Assembly (NCBI RefSeq): GCF_003148495.1 | Contig: NZ_QGGH01000002.1 | Span: 744,001-808,000, forward strand | Length of the DNA: 64,000 nt | From: Mesorhizobium loti | GTDB lineage: Bacteria > Pseudomonadota > Alphaproteobacteria > Rhizobiales > Rhizobiaceae | Direction of reading: 5' to 3' | Position numbers and translations under genes: made by a program | In this document: piece by piece, positions 29,980-39,148 of the stretch | Numbering within the stretch: position 1 is the first letter of the stretch | Layout of the letters: each line of letters opens with the position of its first letter | Notes under the pieces: model-generated | What the model saw: only the letters and a program-made list of their open reading frames with translations | Database searches by the model: none | Told to the model about the DNA's origin: nothing

Positions 29980-31860
29980 ATGGCCGAAAAAACCGTCTCC
30001 GACTCCTCCACCTTCAAGACGCTGCTCAACCTGTGGCCCTACATGTGGCCGGCGGATCGCGCCGATCTGAGAGCCCGGGTCACCTGGGCGACGCTGTTGC
30101 TGGTCGTCGCCAAGCTGACGCTGGTCGCCGGTCCTTATTTTTTCAAATGGGCGACCGACGCGCTGGCCGGTGACGCCAAATCGGTGCCGCCGCTGCCGAC
30201 CTTTCTTCTGGCGCCCGTTATGCTGGTCGTTGCCTACAATGTCGTGCGCCTGGTGCAGCTAGGCTTCAATCAATTGCGCGACGCCTTGTTTGCCCGCGTT
30301 GGCCAATACGCGGTGCGCCAGCTTGCCTTCCGCACCTTCGTCCACATGCACCAACTGTCGCTGCGCTTTCACTTGGAACGCCGCACCGGCGGCCTGTCTC
30401 GCATTATCGAGCGCGGCACCAAGGGCATCGAGACGATCGTGCGCTTCATCATGCTCAACACGGCGCCGACCATCCTCGAATTCGCGCTGACCACCGGCAT
30501 CTTCGCCTACACCTATGGCTGGAAATATGTGGCCGTCGTCGCGGTCACCGTCTGGGTCTATGTCTGGTTCACGGTCCGCGCCAGCGACTGGCGCATCTCG
30601 ATCCGCCGCGACATGAACGACAGCGACACCGACGCCAACACCAAGGCGATCGACTCGCTGCTTAATTACGAGACGGTCAAGTATTTCAACAACGAAGGCA
30701 TGGAGGCCGAGCGCTTCGATCGTTCGATGGCACGCTACGAGGTCGCCGCGACGCGCATCTGGACCTCGCTCGGCTGGCTGAACTTCGGCCAGGGCATCAT
30801 CTTCGGCCTCGGCACCGTCATTGTGATGTGCATGTCGGCGCTCGAGGTGCAGGCCGGCACGCAGACGGTCGGTGACTTCGTCTTCATCAACGCCATGCTG
30901 ATGCAGCTGTCGGTGCCGCTCAATTTCATCGGCTTCATCTACCGCGAAATCCGCCAGGGGCTGACCGACATCGAGCAGATGTTCGACCTTTTGGATGTTC
31001 CGCAGGAGATCGTCGACAAACCGGATGCCAGGCCACTCGCCGTCAGTGCCGGCAAGGTCGAGTTCCGCGACGTGCATTTCTCCTATGACCCGAACCGCAA
31101 GATTCTGAAGGGCATCAGCTTCGAGGTGCCGGCCGGCAAGACCGTCGCCATTGTCGGGCCTTCGGGTGCCGGCAAGTCGACCATCTCGCGCCTTCTGTTC
31201 CGCTTCTACGACGTGCAGTCCGGCCAGGTGCTGATCGACGGCCAGGATATCAGGGATGTAACGCAGGAGAGCCTGCGCGGAGCGATCGGCATGGTGCCGC
31301 AGGACACCGTGCTGTTCAACGACACCATTGCCTACAACATCCGCTACGGCCGCATCGGCGCCAGCGAGGAAGATATGCAAAAGGCTGCCGAACTCGCCCA
31401 GATCGGGCCGTTCATCGAGCGATTGCCCGATGGCTACAAATCGATGGTCGGCGAACGCGGGCTGAAGCTTTCGGGCGGCGAAAAGCAGCGCGTGGCGATC
31501 GCCCGCACCATCCTGAAAGCGCCGCCGATCCTGATGCTCGACGAAGCGACCTCGGCGCTCGACAGCCACACCGAGCAGGAGATCCAGGCCGCGCTCGATC
31601 TGGTCAGCCGTGGCCGCACCACCATCGTCATCGCCCATCGTCTATCGACGGTGATTACCGCCGATGAGATCATCGTGCTGCAGGATGGCCAGATCGCCGA
31701 GCGCGGTACCCACGCCGAACTGATGCGCAAGCATGGCCTCTATGCCTCGATGTGGGACCGCCAACGCGAGGCGACCGAGGCCGAGGAAAGGCTGCGCATC
31801 GCCCGCGAGGGCGACGAACTTGGCGTCATCGTTCGCCGGCGGACGTCGGAGGTGTCATAG
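29980..31860 (+). CDS. Atm1/HMT1-type ABC exporter
   Basis: This 626-residue half-transporter has an N-terminal six-helix membrane domain (about 25-320) and an ATPase with GPSGAGKST (Walker A), the signature LSGGEKQR, ILMLDEATSALD (Walker B) and IAHRLST (switch His). The long N-terminal basic region and TATE-like sequence fit the Atm1/NaAtm1 group, which exports glutathione-linked or metal-glutathione species. Pairing with an ArsR regulator supports metal or thiol stress defence. Confidence 0.93.
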   Translation: MAEKTVSDSSTFKTLLNLWPYMWPADRADLRARVTWATLLLVVAKLTLVAGPYFFKWATDALAGDAKSVPPLPTFLLAPVMLVVAYNVVRLVQLGFNQLRDALFARVGQYAVRQLAFRTFVHMHQLSLRFHLERRTGGLSRIIERGTKGIETIVRFIMLNTAPTILEFALTTGIFAYTYGWKYVAVVAVTVWVYVWFTVRASDWRISIRRDMNDSDTDANTKAIDSLLNYETVKYFNNEGMEAERFDRSMARYEVAATRIWTSLGWLNFGQGIIFGLGTVIVMCMSALEVQAGTQTVGDFVFINAMLMQLSVPLNFIGFIYREIRQGLTDIEQMFDLLDVPQEIVDKPDARPLAVSAGKVEFRDVHFSYDPNRKILKGISFEVPAGKTVAIVGPSGAGKSTISRLLFRFYDVQSGQVLIDGQDIRDVTQESLRGAIGMVPQDTVLFNDTIAYNIRYGRIGASEEDMQKAAELAQIGPFIERLPDGYKSMVGERGLKLSGGEKQRVAIARTILKAPPILMLDEATSALDSHTEQEIQAALDLVSRGRTTIVIAHRLSTVITADEIIVLQDGQIAERGTHAELMRKHGLYASMWDRQREATEAEERLRIAREGDELGVIVRRRTSEVS

Positions 31861-31870
31861 GCGATGGAGT

Positions 31871-32057
31871 GCCAATCTCCCCCTCGTGGGGGAGATTGGC
31901 CGGCAGGGCAGAGAGGGGCGCTGTCCCGCTGTCATCTCCGGTTCTTTTCGTGCAGGCGCGGCTATTCTTTTGAAGACATCCAAAAGTTGGCGACCCTTCA
32001 CGCCCCCTCTGTCCTGCCGGACATCTCCCCCACGAGGGGGGAGATCGGCAGCGTCGC
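31871..32057. repeat. Composite inverted repeat element
   Basis: The left arm, GCCAATCTCCCCC with GGGGGAGATTGGC, continues as CGGCAGGGCAGAGAGGGGCG to 31920. The right arm (32001-32057) runs CGCCCCCTCTGTCCTGCCGG and then a CATCTCCCCC hairpin. The two arms are inverted copies around a loop of about 80 bases. The element lies between the exporter gene and the monooxygenase promoter. Confidence 0.8.
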
Positions 32058-32094
32058 CGTCCGAGCCCTTCTACAAATCAATCGAAATTTCCGC

Positions 32095-32125
32095 TTGACC
32101 TCAACTTAAGTTGAGATTGTAGGCC
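32095..32125 (+). promoter_or_regulatory. MerR/SoxR-style promoter with perfect 16-base operator
   Basis: TTGACC (32095-32100) is a good -35. It overlaps CTCAACTTAAGTTGAG (32100-32115), a perfect palindrome placed in the long spacer before a weak -10 near 32120. MerR-family activators such as SoxR bind such sites between -35 and -10; the classical SoxR box has CTCAAGTTAACTTGAG, so this is an arm-swapped relative. No MerR gene is in the window. Confidence 0.6.
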
Positions 32126-32173
32126 GTTCTTGGAGCCCGCCAACCAGCTTGAATCAAGAACGGAACAATCGAA

Positions 32174-32521
32174 ATGAGCAAGACAAATCAGAATGTTGAT
32201 GGCGGCAGCGTGTTCAGGGTGGACAAGTTCGTCGTCCCGGCCGCGGCCCGCGAGGAGATACTCGCCAAGGTCCGGACAACGCATGAATTGCTGCGCCTGC
32301 AACAAGGCTTCGTGCAGGACTTCCTGCTCGAGCAATTCTCGGGGCCGGGCGAATTCAACCTTGTGACCATCGTCGAATGGGAAAGCCAGGCGGCGGTCGA
32401 CAACGTCGTGCCGATCGTCAAGGCGGCGCACGAGCGCATCGCCTTCAACCCGCAGGAGACGATCGCCCGGCTCGGCGTGCGGGCCGACATCGCCAACTAT
32501 CAGCGGGTTCCCGGGCTGTAG
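32174..32521 (+). CDS. Antibiotic biosynthesis monooxygenase (ABM)-like protein
   Basis: This 115-residue single ABM-type domain has FRVDKFVVPAAAREEI, GFVQDFLLEQFSG and VTIVEWESQAAVDN. Such folds act as cofactor-free oxygenases or heme-degrading enzymes, and some are only stress-response proteins. The upstream palindromic promoter suggests induction by a small molecule or redox signal. Confidence 0.8.
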   Translation: MSKTNQNVDGGSVFRVDKFVVPAAAREEILAKVRTTHELLRLQQGFVQDFLLEQFSGPGEFNLVTIVEWESQAAVDNVVPIVKAAHERIAFNPQETIARLGVRADIANYQRVPGL

Positions 32522-32530
32522 TAGGGCTTC

Positions 32531-33394
32531 TTACGGCCAGCCGATGCCAGGTGCCGGCGCTTCGACGCTGAGCACCCGGCCTGTGCGGGCGTCGCTGACC
32601 ATGTGTTCGAAGCCGCGCCATTCGGCGGCGAGAATGAACAGTGTTTGCCTGTCTGCACCGCCCAGCATGCAGGCAAAGCAGCCGCGATCGACGGTGACCG
32701 TCTGCAACACCTCACCGCCTTCGCGCACCCGCACGCAGTGCTTGTTGGGTACATCCGCATACCAGACCGCCCCTTCGGCATCGAGGCAAATGCCGTCGGG
32801 ATAGCCGTCGAGATCGGCCCAGATCCGTCGGTTGGCGAGGCTGCCGTCGGCGGCGATGTCGAAGGCGGTCAGCCGGTTGGCGTGGGATTCTGCGACGATT
32901 AGCGTCTGGCTGTCCGGGGTCACCGCCATGCCGTTGGCAAAGGCGATATCCTCGGCCACCTGTCGAACCGCGCCGTCGGGGCCAATCAGCACGATGGTGC
33001 CGGGGCCGAAATGCTCGCCCGGCGCCGGCGCCGGGCCACCGCCATTGACATAGATGTTGCCGCGCCCGTCGACGACGATCTCGTTCCACGGGCTTTTCGA
33101 CAGGTCATGCAGATCGGCGTGTATGACGAGACTTCCATCGGCTTCCTGCCTCAACAGCAAGCCTTCGCGACCTGACACGACGAGCAGCCGACCATCCGGC
33201 AGCCAGTCGATGGAGTAGGGCAGGACGGCTGGCACGGTGAGCACGACCTCCTTGTTGCCGCCGGCGTCGATGGCGACAATCTCGCCGGTGCCCCAGTTGC
33301 AGAGCCAGAGCCGATCGTCATGCCAGCGTGGCGATTCCCCGAAGGCAAGGCCTTCCGTGACGAGACGCGCTGGGGTGACTAATGGTTTCTGCAT
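32531..33394 (-). CDS. SMP-30/gluconolactonase-family protein
   Basis: This 287-residue protein is a six-bladed beta-propeller lactonase-type enzyme. Its metal-site features are EGLAFGESPRWHDD, NEIVVDGRGNIYVNGG and DGICLDAEGAVWYAD. The start at 33394 has AGGAG eight bases before. It probably hydrolyses a sugar lactone. It is convergent with the ABM gene. Confidence 0.9.
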   Translation of the reverse strand: MQKPLVTPARLVTEGLAFGESPRWHDDRLWLCNWGTGEIVAIDAGGNKEVVLTVPAVLPYSIDWLPDGRLLVVSGREGLLLRQEADGSLVIHADLHDLSKSPWNEIVVDGRGNIYVNGGGPAPAPGEHFGPGTIVLIGPDGAVRQVAEDIAFANGMAVTPDSQTLIVAESHANRLTAFDIAADGSLANRRIWADLDGYPDGICLDAEGAVWYADVPNKHCVRVREGGEVLQTVTVDRGCFACMLGGADRQTLFILAAEWRGFEHMVSDARTGRVLSVEAPAPGIGWP

Positions 33395-33696
33395 GTGTGG
33401 AACTCCTGGTTGTGCGTTGCCATGCCGGAAGGGCTGTTGAGGACGCTGTCTCACCAAGGACGTGCGAGGGGGCCCGGTTCCGACACCGACAGCGTGGCCA
33501 GAACAGCACCCATGGCGGCCATCGTGCGCGTTGTGGGTCGGCGAGACACTGAATTCCGCCGGCAACGACGCCTACAGGCTAGCGCATCACCGCTGCTGCC
33601 GGTTGCGGCCAATGTGGCCTTGCCGATTGTTGCGTTGCGGCGAGGGGGGCTTTCGGCTATTGAGGCCGCAATTGAAACGGAGCCCGCCCCAGCCCG
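33395..33696. other. Intergenic region between SMP-30 and psd genes
   Basis: This 302-base divergent gap carries the two promoters. I see no supported gene, strong repeat or terminator in it. Confidence 0.4.
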
Positions 33697-34395
33697 ATGA
33701 GCCTTGTCGATACGGTCAAGAACGCGTTCGTACCGATCCATCGCGAAGGCTATCCCTTTATCGCGGCCTTTGGCGCGGCAACCCTTTTCCTCGGCTATTT
33801 CTCTTCGATCCTGTTCTGGATCGGCCTTATCCTGACGGCTTGGTGCGTCTATTTCTTCCGGGATCCCGAGCGCGTCACGCCGGTCGACGACCGCCTCGTG
33901 GTCAGCCCCGCCGACGGTATCATTTCGGCGGTCGGGCCGGCTGTGCCGCCGCGTGAACTCGGCCTCGGCAATGTCGAAATGACCCGCATCTCGGTGTTCA
34001 TGAACGTCTTCTCCTGCCACGTGAACCGCGCCCCGGTGCGCGGCCGTATTGCGAAAATCGAGCATCGGCCCGGAAAATTCCTCAATGCCGAACTCGACAA
34101 GGCAAGCACTGAGAACGAGCGCAACGGCCTGGTCATCGAGAGCCCCAACGGCACGATCGCCGCCGTCCAGATCGCCGGCCTGGTGGCGCGGCGCATTGTC
34201 TGCTGGGCCGAGGCCGGCGGCTCGATAGGCACTGGCGAGCGTTTTGGCCTGATCCGCTTCGGCTCGCGCGTCGACGTTTTCCTGCCCCTGGCTGCCACGC
34301 CGCGTGTTGCCGTTGGCCAGACGGCCGTCGGCGGCGAAACCGTGCTGGCCGAATTCGGCGGTGTCGCCGGCACCCCCCTCGTGCGGATTTCCTGA
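33697..34395 (+). CDS. psd: Phosphatidylserine decarboxylase
   Basis: This 232-residue short-type PSD makes phosphatidylethanolamine. Two membrane-active helices (about 20-50) precede [10 protein letters not shown] and the core. The self-cleavage site is RFGSRVD (Gly189-Ser190), the variant seen in the short bacterial PSD class in place of LGST; the Ser becomes the pyruvoyl group. Psd and pssA are separated by two bases, so they form one operon. Confidence 0.94.
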   Translation: MSLVDTVKNAFVPIHREGYPFIAAFGAATLFLGYFSSILFWIGLILTAWCVYFFRDPERVTPVDDRLVVSPADGIISAVGPAVPPRELGLGNVEMTRISVFMNVFSCHVNRAPVRGRIAKIEHRPGKFLNAELDKASTENERNGLVIESPNGTIAAVQIAGLVARRIVCWAEAGGSIGTGERFGLIRFGSRVDVFLPLAATPRVAVGQTAVGGETVLAEFGGVAGTPLVRIS

Positions 34396-34397
34396 CG

Positions 34398-35216
34398 GTG
34401 GGCACGCAATACAAAAAGTTCGAGGCCCATGCCAGCGGCGGTCCGCGCATCCGCGAGATCCCGATGCGCATGGTGCTGCCCAATCTGGTCACCGTGCTTG
34501 CCATCTGCGCCGGCCTGTCCGGCATCCGCTTCGGCTTCGAAGGCCGCTTCGAGCCGGCGGTGGTGATGGTGCTGCTTGCTGCCTTCCTCGACGGCATTGA
34601 CGGCCGCCTGGCGCGGATGCTGAAGGCGACCTCGAAATTTGGCGCCCAGATGGATTCTCTGGCCGACATCGTCAATTTCGGTGTGGCCCCGGCTCTGGTG
34701 CTCTATGCCTTCCTGCTCGACCGCGCCGGCTCGCCGGGCTGGATTGCAGCACTCCTGTTCGCCATCGCCTGTGGGCTGCGCCTCGCCCGTTTCAACGTGC
34801 TCGACGACGAGAAGGGCGATCGCCCCATATGGCAGTCCGAATATTTCGTCGGCGTGCCGGCGCCGGCGGGTGCGGTGCTGGTGATGCTGCCGCTCTATCT
34901 CTATTTCCTGCGCACCGGGCTGGAGCCCAGTCGTCCGGCGGCCTTCGTCGCCACCGGCTTCACCATCCTGGTCGCCTTCCTGCTGGTCAGCCGGCTGCCG
35001 GTCTATTCCGGCAAGAGCCTGAGAATCCCGGGTGACAGGGTGTTGCCGATCATCCTTGGTGTCGTGCTCTATGTGCTCTTGCTGATGACCTATCCCTGGT
35101 ACACGCTGACCGCGTCGGTCGCCGGCTACCTGATCTTCCTGCCGTTCAGCGTGCGCGCCTATTCCAAGCGCGCCAAGCTCGAGGGCGAGAAGGTGCCGCC
35201 TTCCGATATAGGTTAG
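34398..35216 (+). CDS. pssA: CDP-diacylglycerol-serine O-phosphatidyltransferase
   Basis: This 272-residue CDP-alcohol phosphatidyltransferase makes phosphatidylserine, the substrate of the preceding enzyme. The signature DGIDGRLARML and KFGAQMDSLADIVNFG fits DG(x)2AR(x)8G(x)3D(x)3D. Eight or so membrane segments follow. It starts with GTG, two bases after the psd stop. Confidence 0.94.
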   Translation: MGTQYKKFEAHASGGPRIREIPMRMVLPNLVTVLAICAGLSGIRFGFEGRFEPAVVMVLLAAFLDGIDGRLARMLKATSKFGAQMDSLADIVNFGVAPALVLYAFLLDRAGSPGWIAALLFAIACGLRLARFNVLDDEKGDRPIWQSEYFVGVPAPAGAVLVMLPLYLYFLRTGLEPSRPAAFVATGFTILVAFLLVSRLPVYSGKSLRIPGDRVLPIILGVVLYVLLLMTYPWYTLTASVAGYLIFLPFSVRAYSKRAKLEGEKVPPSDIG

Positions 35217-35243
35217 AAAATTCGCCGGAGTGCTTGATTTGAC

Positions 35244-37466
35244 TCAGGCGGCGACGCCGAGCCCCAGCCTGTCGATCGCCAGTTTCCTCGTCGACACATA
35301 GTCCGTCTTGCCGGATCCCAGCACTGGAATTTCCTCCACCTTGACGATGTCGTTCGGCACCATCAGTTCGGCGGCGCCCGCCTGTTTGCCGAATTTGCGC
35401 AACTCGTCCGGGTTGGCGTCGTCGGCGGTGGTGACCAGCACGATGCGCTCGCCGCGCCTCTTGTCCGGCACCGCTACTGCCGCATGGCGCTCTTCCGGCC
35501 ACAGCGACTGCACCAGCATCTCGACCGCACCCAGCGACACCATCTCGCCGGCGATCTTGGCGAAGCGCTTGGCGCGGCCGCGGATGGTGATGAAGCCTTC
35601 GCGGTCGACCGCAACGATGTCGCCGGTGTCGTGCCAGCCGGTCAGCGGCTGCAGCTCACCCGGACGGTCCGATGTCATGTAGCCCATCATCAGGTTCGGT
35701 CCGTCTAGCCACAATTGGCCGGCATCGCTGATGCCTTCGACCGGCTCGAGCTTCATGCGCATGGCCGGCAGCAGCCGCCCGACAGTGCCGTCGCGGCCAT
35801 GGATGGCGGTGTTGACGGCAACCACCGGTGCCGCCTCGGTCAGCCCGAAACCTTCGATGATCTCGGCCTGGAAGCGCTCGCGATAGACGCGGCGGGTTTC
35901 CGGCTTCACTGCCTCGGCACCGGCGACGACGAAGCGCAGGCTGGAAAAATCGCCGTCCTTGGCGGTGCGCGCATAGTTGGCGAGGAACGTGTCGGTGCCG
36001 AACATGATGGTCGGTTTCACCTTGCGCGCCACCTCGGGGATGATCTTGTAGTGCAGCGGTGAGGGGTAGAGGAACAGTTTTACCCCGGTGACCAGCGGCA
36101 GGATCGTACCGCCCGTCAGGCCGAAGGAGTGGAACACAGGCAGCACGTTGAGCAGGATGTCGGCGGGCGAGATGGTGATGCGCGCCTCGGCCTGCATGGC
36201 GTTGGCAAGCAGGTTCTTGTGCGACAGCACGACTGCTTTCGGCGTGCCTTCCGAGCCCGAGGTGAACAGGATCACCGCCGGCTTGGCCGCATCCTGCCGT
36301 TGCAGCGGCCAGCGCCACAGCAAGGCGGCGGCAAGCTTGTCCAGCGCGGTGACGCTGGTCCGCACATCCTCCAGCCAAAGCAACTTTGCACCGCCCTTTT
36401 CGACCGCCGCGACGATATCGGCGAGATCGGCCTTCTCGACGAACGCGCGGGAGGAAATCACGGTCCTTATCACCGCCGTGCGCACCGCGGCAGTCACGCT
36501 CGCCGGCCCGGCCGTGTAGTTGATCATCGCCGCCACCCGGCCGGCCGACAGAAGGCCGGTGAGCGACAGCACGACGCCATTGGCGTTGGGCAGCATCACA
36601 CCGACCGCTTCACCCGGCGCCGTCATCGCTTCGAAGCGCCTGCCCAGGACGCGGGCGCCGATGAACATCTTGCGGTAGCTCAGCGCGCCCGAGATGACGT
36701 CCTCGATGATCGGGTGCGAAGCGCCGACGCGGTCAGCGGCATCGCGCATGGTCAGGAACAGGCCACGATCGAGGTCGGTGCCGAAAAGCCGGGCTTCGGC
36801 GACACGGTCGAACAGCGAATTGGTGTTCGAGGCCTGGTCTGGGTTGCGCGCCACCAGTTCGGCGATGGTCATCGGCTCCAGCACGCTGATCGACAACTGT
36901 GGAAACCAATGCCGCGGTGCCTTGTCCGCTGGCGTCAACGACACCGACAGGCTGCGTGCGCCGCCGACGAAGATCGGCACGATGCGAGCGTCGGCCTGCA
37001 TGGCAATGCGGGTGACAGCACGAAACAGCCGAAACGTCTTGACGTCAGGCTCGACCGCATCCGGCAGATAGACGGCGAGCCGGCCCTTGCCTTTGAGTAC
37101 GCGCACCAGCCGGCGGCTGACGAAGACATGTTCGGCATTGAAGGCGATGGTGCGGCCAAGCTCGCGCCACGGTTCGAGCCAAGGCGAGCGCGCCGAGACC
37201 TCATCGAGAATATGCAGCGTATCGTCTGGCAGCAGCGACAGCATCAGAGCCGGTTCGAAGCGCGATTGATGCGAGATGACGTAGATGACCGGGGCCTGCG
37301 CCTTGCGAGCGATCCTGATACGGTTGTCGGCGATCCGGTAAGCGAGCTTAAACGGCACATAGAGCAGCGCCTGGGTGAAGCGCAGGCCGAGGCGGAATTT
37401 TTCCACCACGCCGATCAGCAGCCAGGCCAGAACAAGACCCGCAAGCAGCGCCAGTGTCAGGACCAT
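35244..37466 (-). CDS. PlsC-like acyltransferase / acyl-activating enzyme fusion (Aas-like)
   Basis: This 740-residue protein begins with a membrane helix and a PlsC-type region (about 45-200), where the HX4D motif reads HQSRFE (Glu in place of Asp). An AMP-binding enzyme follows, with ILFTSGSEGTPKAVVLSHKN (ATP loop), GFGLTEAAPVVA, GWHDTGDIV and KTDYVS (catalytic Lys). This order is that of Aas, which re-acylates lysophospholipids. The changed HX4 motif and weak later PlsC motifs may mean reduced or altered acyltransfer. It lies beside psd-pssA. Confidence 0.9.
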   Translation of the reverse strand: MVLTLALLAGLVLAWLLIGVVEKFRLGLRFTQALLYVPFKLAYRIADNRIRIARKAQAPVIYVISHQSRFEPALMLSLLPDDTLHILDEVSARSPWLEPWRELGRTIAFNAEHVFVSRRLVRVLKGKGRLAVYLPDAVEPDVKTFRLFRAVTRIAMQADARIVPIFVGGARSLSVSLTPADKAPRHWFPQLSISVLEPMTIAELVARNPDQASNTNSLFDRVAEARLFGTDLDRGLFLTMRDAADRVGASHPIIEDVISGALSYRKMFIGARVLGRRFEAMTAPGEAVGVMLPNANGVVLSLTGLLSAGRVAAMINYTAGPASVTAAVRTAVIRTVISSRAFVEKADLADIVAAVEKGGAKLLWLEDVRTSVTALDKLAAALLWRWPLQRQDAAKPAVILFTSGSEGTPKAVVLSHKNLLANAMQAEARITISPADILLNVLPVFHSFGLTGGTILPLVTGVKLFLYPSPLHYKIIPEVARKVKPTIMFGTDTFLANYARTAKDGDFSSLRFVVAGAEAVKPETRRVYRERFQAEIIEGFGLTEAAPVVAVNTAIHGRDGTVGRLLPAMRMKLEPVEGISDAGQLWLDGPNLMMGYMTSDRPGELQPLTGWHDTGDIVAVDREGFITIRGRAKRFAKIAGEMVSLGAVEMLVQSLWPEERHAAVAVPDKRRGERIVLVTTADDANPDELRKFGKQAGAAELMVPNDIVKVEEIPVLGSGKTDYVSTRKLAIDRLGLGVAA

Positions 37467-37604
37467 GCCGCGTCTCTCCCAACGTTTTTAGCATCTCGGC
37501 TCTTTTGCGGCCGCTTCGGCCAGAACCTAGACGATGTGGGAGCAAGGTCAATGCGGATGAGTACGTCTCTTGCCTTCCCCGTGGGGAAGGGAAGTCGGCG
37601 CTGC

Positions 37605-38012
37605 TCACGCCGCCTCCAACCGTCCGCTGATGAAACGGAACTCCTGCGTCTTGCCGCCATAGCCGTAAGCAGCGGCCGGCACTTCATGCACGAAGGCGTA
37701 GCTTTCCTCGTGCACGCCATCCAGCAGGCGGCTGAAGGCGTAGAAGATCGCCTTCAGATAGGCTTCCAACTCAAGCTTGGTGTTGGTGCCGTCGACCACC
37801 TTGATATCAAGCCAGAATGTATTGGTGCCATGCTCGGCTAGTGACTTGCCGCCGGCGAACCAGTGCTGCGGATCGATATAGGACACGGCAACGGCGGTGA
37901 TCGTCGGATCCTTGCGCAACTGCGTCGCGGTGATTTCAGTGGCCTCCTTGGCGATGCGAGCGGAAAGAGCCGCGTCGGGCTTGCCAGTGACGCTGACGGT
38001 GATGATAGGCAT
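37605..38012 (-). CDS. Tautomerase-family protein
   Basis: This 135-residue protein has Met followed by a catalytic Pro2 (MPIITVSVTGKPDAAL) and the longer form of the 4-oxalocrotonate tautomerase fold. A good ribosome site (AAGGAG) supports ATG 38012. It is divergent from the LysR gene at 38126, which is likely to control it. Confidence 0.85.
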   Translation of the reverse strand: MPIITVSVTGKPDAALSARIAKEATEITATQLRKDPTITAVAVSYIDPQHWFAGGKSLAEHGTNTFWLDIKVVDGTNTKLELEAYLKAIFYAFSRLLDGVHEESYAFVHEVPAAAYGYGGKTQEFRFISGRLEAA

Positions 38013-38085
38013 TTCTCTTCTCCTTGGTTTGAGCGGCGTCTGATTGCCGTTGGAAGGACCATGTCATCATCATTGAGTCAAAAAA

Positions 38086-38124
38086 ATCGAATTGTTTTCA
38101 ATCAAAGATTCGATACAATCGAAT
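38086..38124. promoter_or_regulatory. Repeated ATCGAAT half-sites with a perfect palindrome
   Basis: ATTCGAT (38108-38114), ACA, ATCGAAT (38118-38124) is a perfect inverted repeat, with a T-N11-A core, directly before the LysR start. A third ATCGAAT is at 38086-38092. It lies between divergent tautomerase and LysR genes, as expected for LysR control. Confidence 0.6.
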
Positions 38125-38125
38125 T

Positions 38126-38980
38126 ATGGAAACCCTCGATCCCGATCTGCTCAGGACCTTCCTCGCTTTCGTCGACAGTGGCTCGCTGGCTCAGGCGGCT
38201 GCAAGCGTCGGCCGTTCGCCCTCGGCGGTGACCGCCCAGATGCAGCGGCTGGAGGAAATCGTCGGCGAGCCGCTGTTGGCGCCGCAAGGGCGGGGGCGCG
38301 GCCTGACGCCGGCGGGTGAGGATCTCGTCGGCCATGCCAGGCGCATCCTTGCCGCGCATCGCGAGGCCTGGCTGGCGCTGAAGGGCGCCCGCGCTGCCGG
38401 GCGCGTCGCCATCGGCACGACACAGGATTTTGCCGACAGCGGCCTGCCGGACCTGCTGCGTGCCTTTGCCGTCAGTCATCCGCGCGTCAGGATCGAACTG
38501 CGGGTCGGCCGCTCCGCCGAACTGGCGCAGGCGCTGCAGTCTGGCGGCCTCGATCTGGCGATCGTCATGCGCCAGGCGGCAGCGTCGGACGAGGTCGGTG
38601 TGCTGCGCGAGCCGATGATATGGCTCTGCTCACAAAAGGGGCTGGCCACGCGGCAGGAGGAATTGCCGCTGGCGCTGCTCGATCCATATTGCGGTTTTCG
38701 CGAAGCAGCATTGGCCGCGCTCGACGCGGCCGGCCGCCGCTACCGCATCGCTGCCGGCAGCGCCAGTCTGGCCGGCCTGCGCACGGCGGTGAACGCCGGT
38801 GTCGCGCTGACGCTGCGGACGGCCCGCTTTGCCCATTCCGGCATTGTCGAGGCGCCGCGAGAGCTTGGCCTGCCGCCGGTTCCTGTGGCGGAGTTCGCCA
38901 TCCGGCTGCGTGCCGGTGCCGATGGTTCGGCAGCCGATCTGGCAACCCTGCTCAGCGGCAACCTTGCCTTGTCGGGCTGA
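38126..38980 (+). CDS. LysR-family regulator
   Basis: This 284-residue protein has the winged helix LLRTFLAFVDSGSLAQAA and VGRSPSAVTAQMQRLEEIVG, then an effector domain. It is divergent from the tautomerase gene, with the LysR-box palindrome ending one base before its start codon, so it may repress itself. Confidence 0.9.
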   Translation: METLDPDLLRTFLAFVDSGSLAQAAASVGRSPSAVTAQMQRLEEIVGEPLLAPQGRGRGLTPAGEDLVGHARRILAAHREAWLALKGARAAGRVAIGTTQDFADSGLPDLLRAFAVSHPRVRIELRVGRSAELAQALQSGGLDLAIVMRQAAASDEVGVLREPMIWLCSQKGLATRQEELPLALLDPYCGFREAALAALDAAGRRYRIAAGSASLAGLRTAVNAGVALTLRTARFAHSGIVEAPRELGLPPVPVAEFAIRLRAGADGSAADLATLLSGNLALSG

Positions 38981-39025
38981 ATGCCCAAACAAAAAGCCGA
39001 CCTTGCGGTCGCCAAGTGGCAAAGA

Positions 39026-39049
39026 AAAAGCCGACCTTGCGGTCGGCTT
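39026..39049 (-). terminator. Intrinsic terminator (minus strand) of the EamA gene
   Basis: AAGCCGACC, TTGC, GGTCGGCTT is a perfect 9-base stem. On the minus strand it is followed by a T-run, so it ends transcripts of the EamA gene at 39149-40057. A 21-base stretch around its left arm is repeated at 38991-39011, so it also faces the LysR end. Confidence 0.75.
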
Positions 39050-39148
39050 GGGAGTAGGACGGGCCGAGGGGTTTGGGGGGACTTGGGGATGGCCCGTCGC
39101 ACCAACAATGCCTGACCCCGATGATGGTTCCGTGACTGTGTCACTTTT

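Noticed and set aside
36129..37841. Long plus-strand frame opposite the Aas-like gene
   Set aside because: It is antisense to a gene with strong motifs, and it is rich in Arg, His and Gln as expected of a high-GC shadow.
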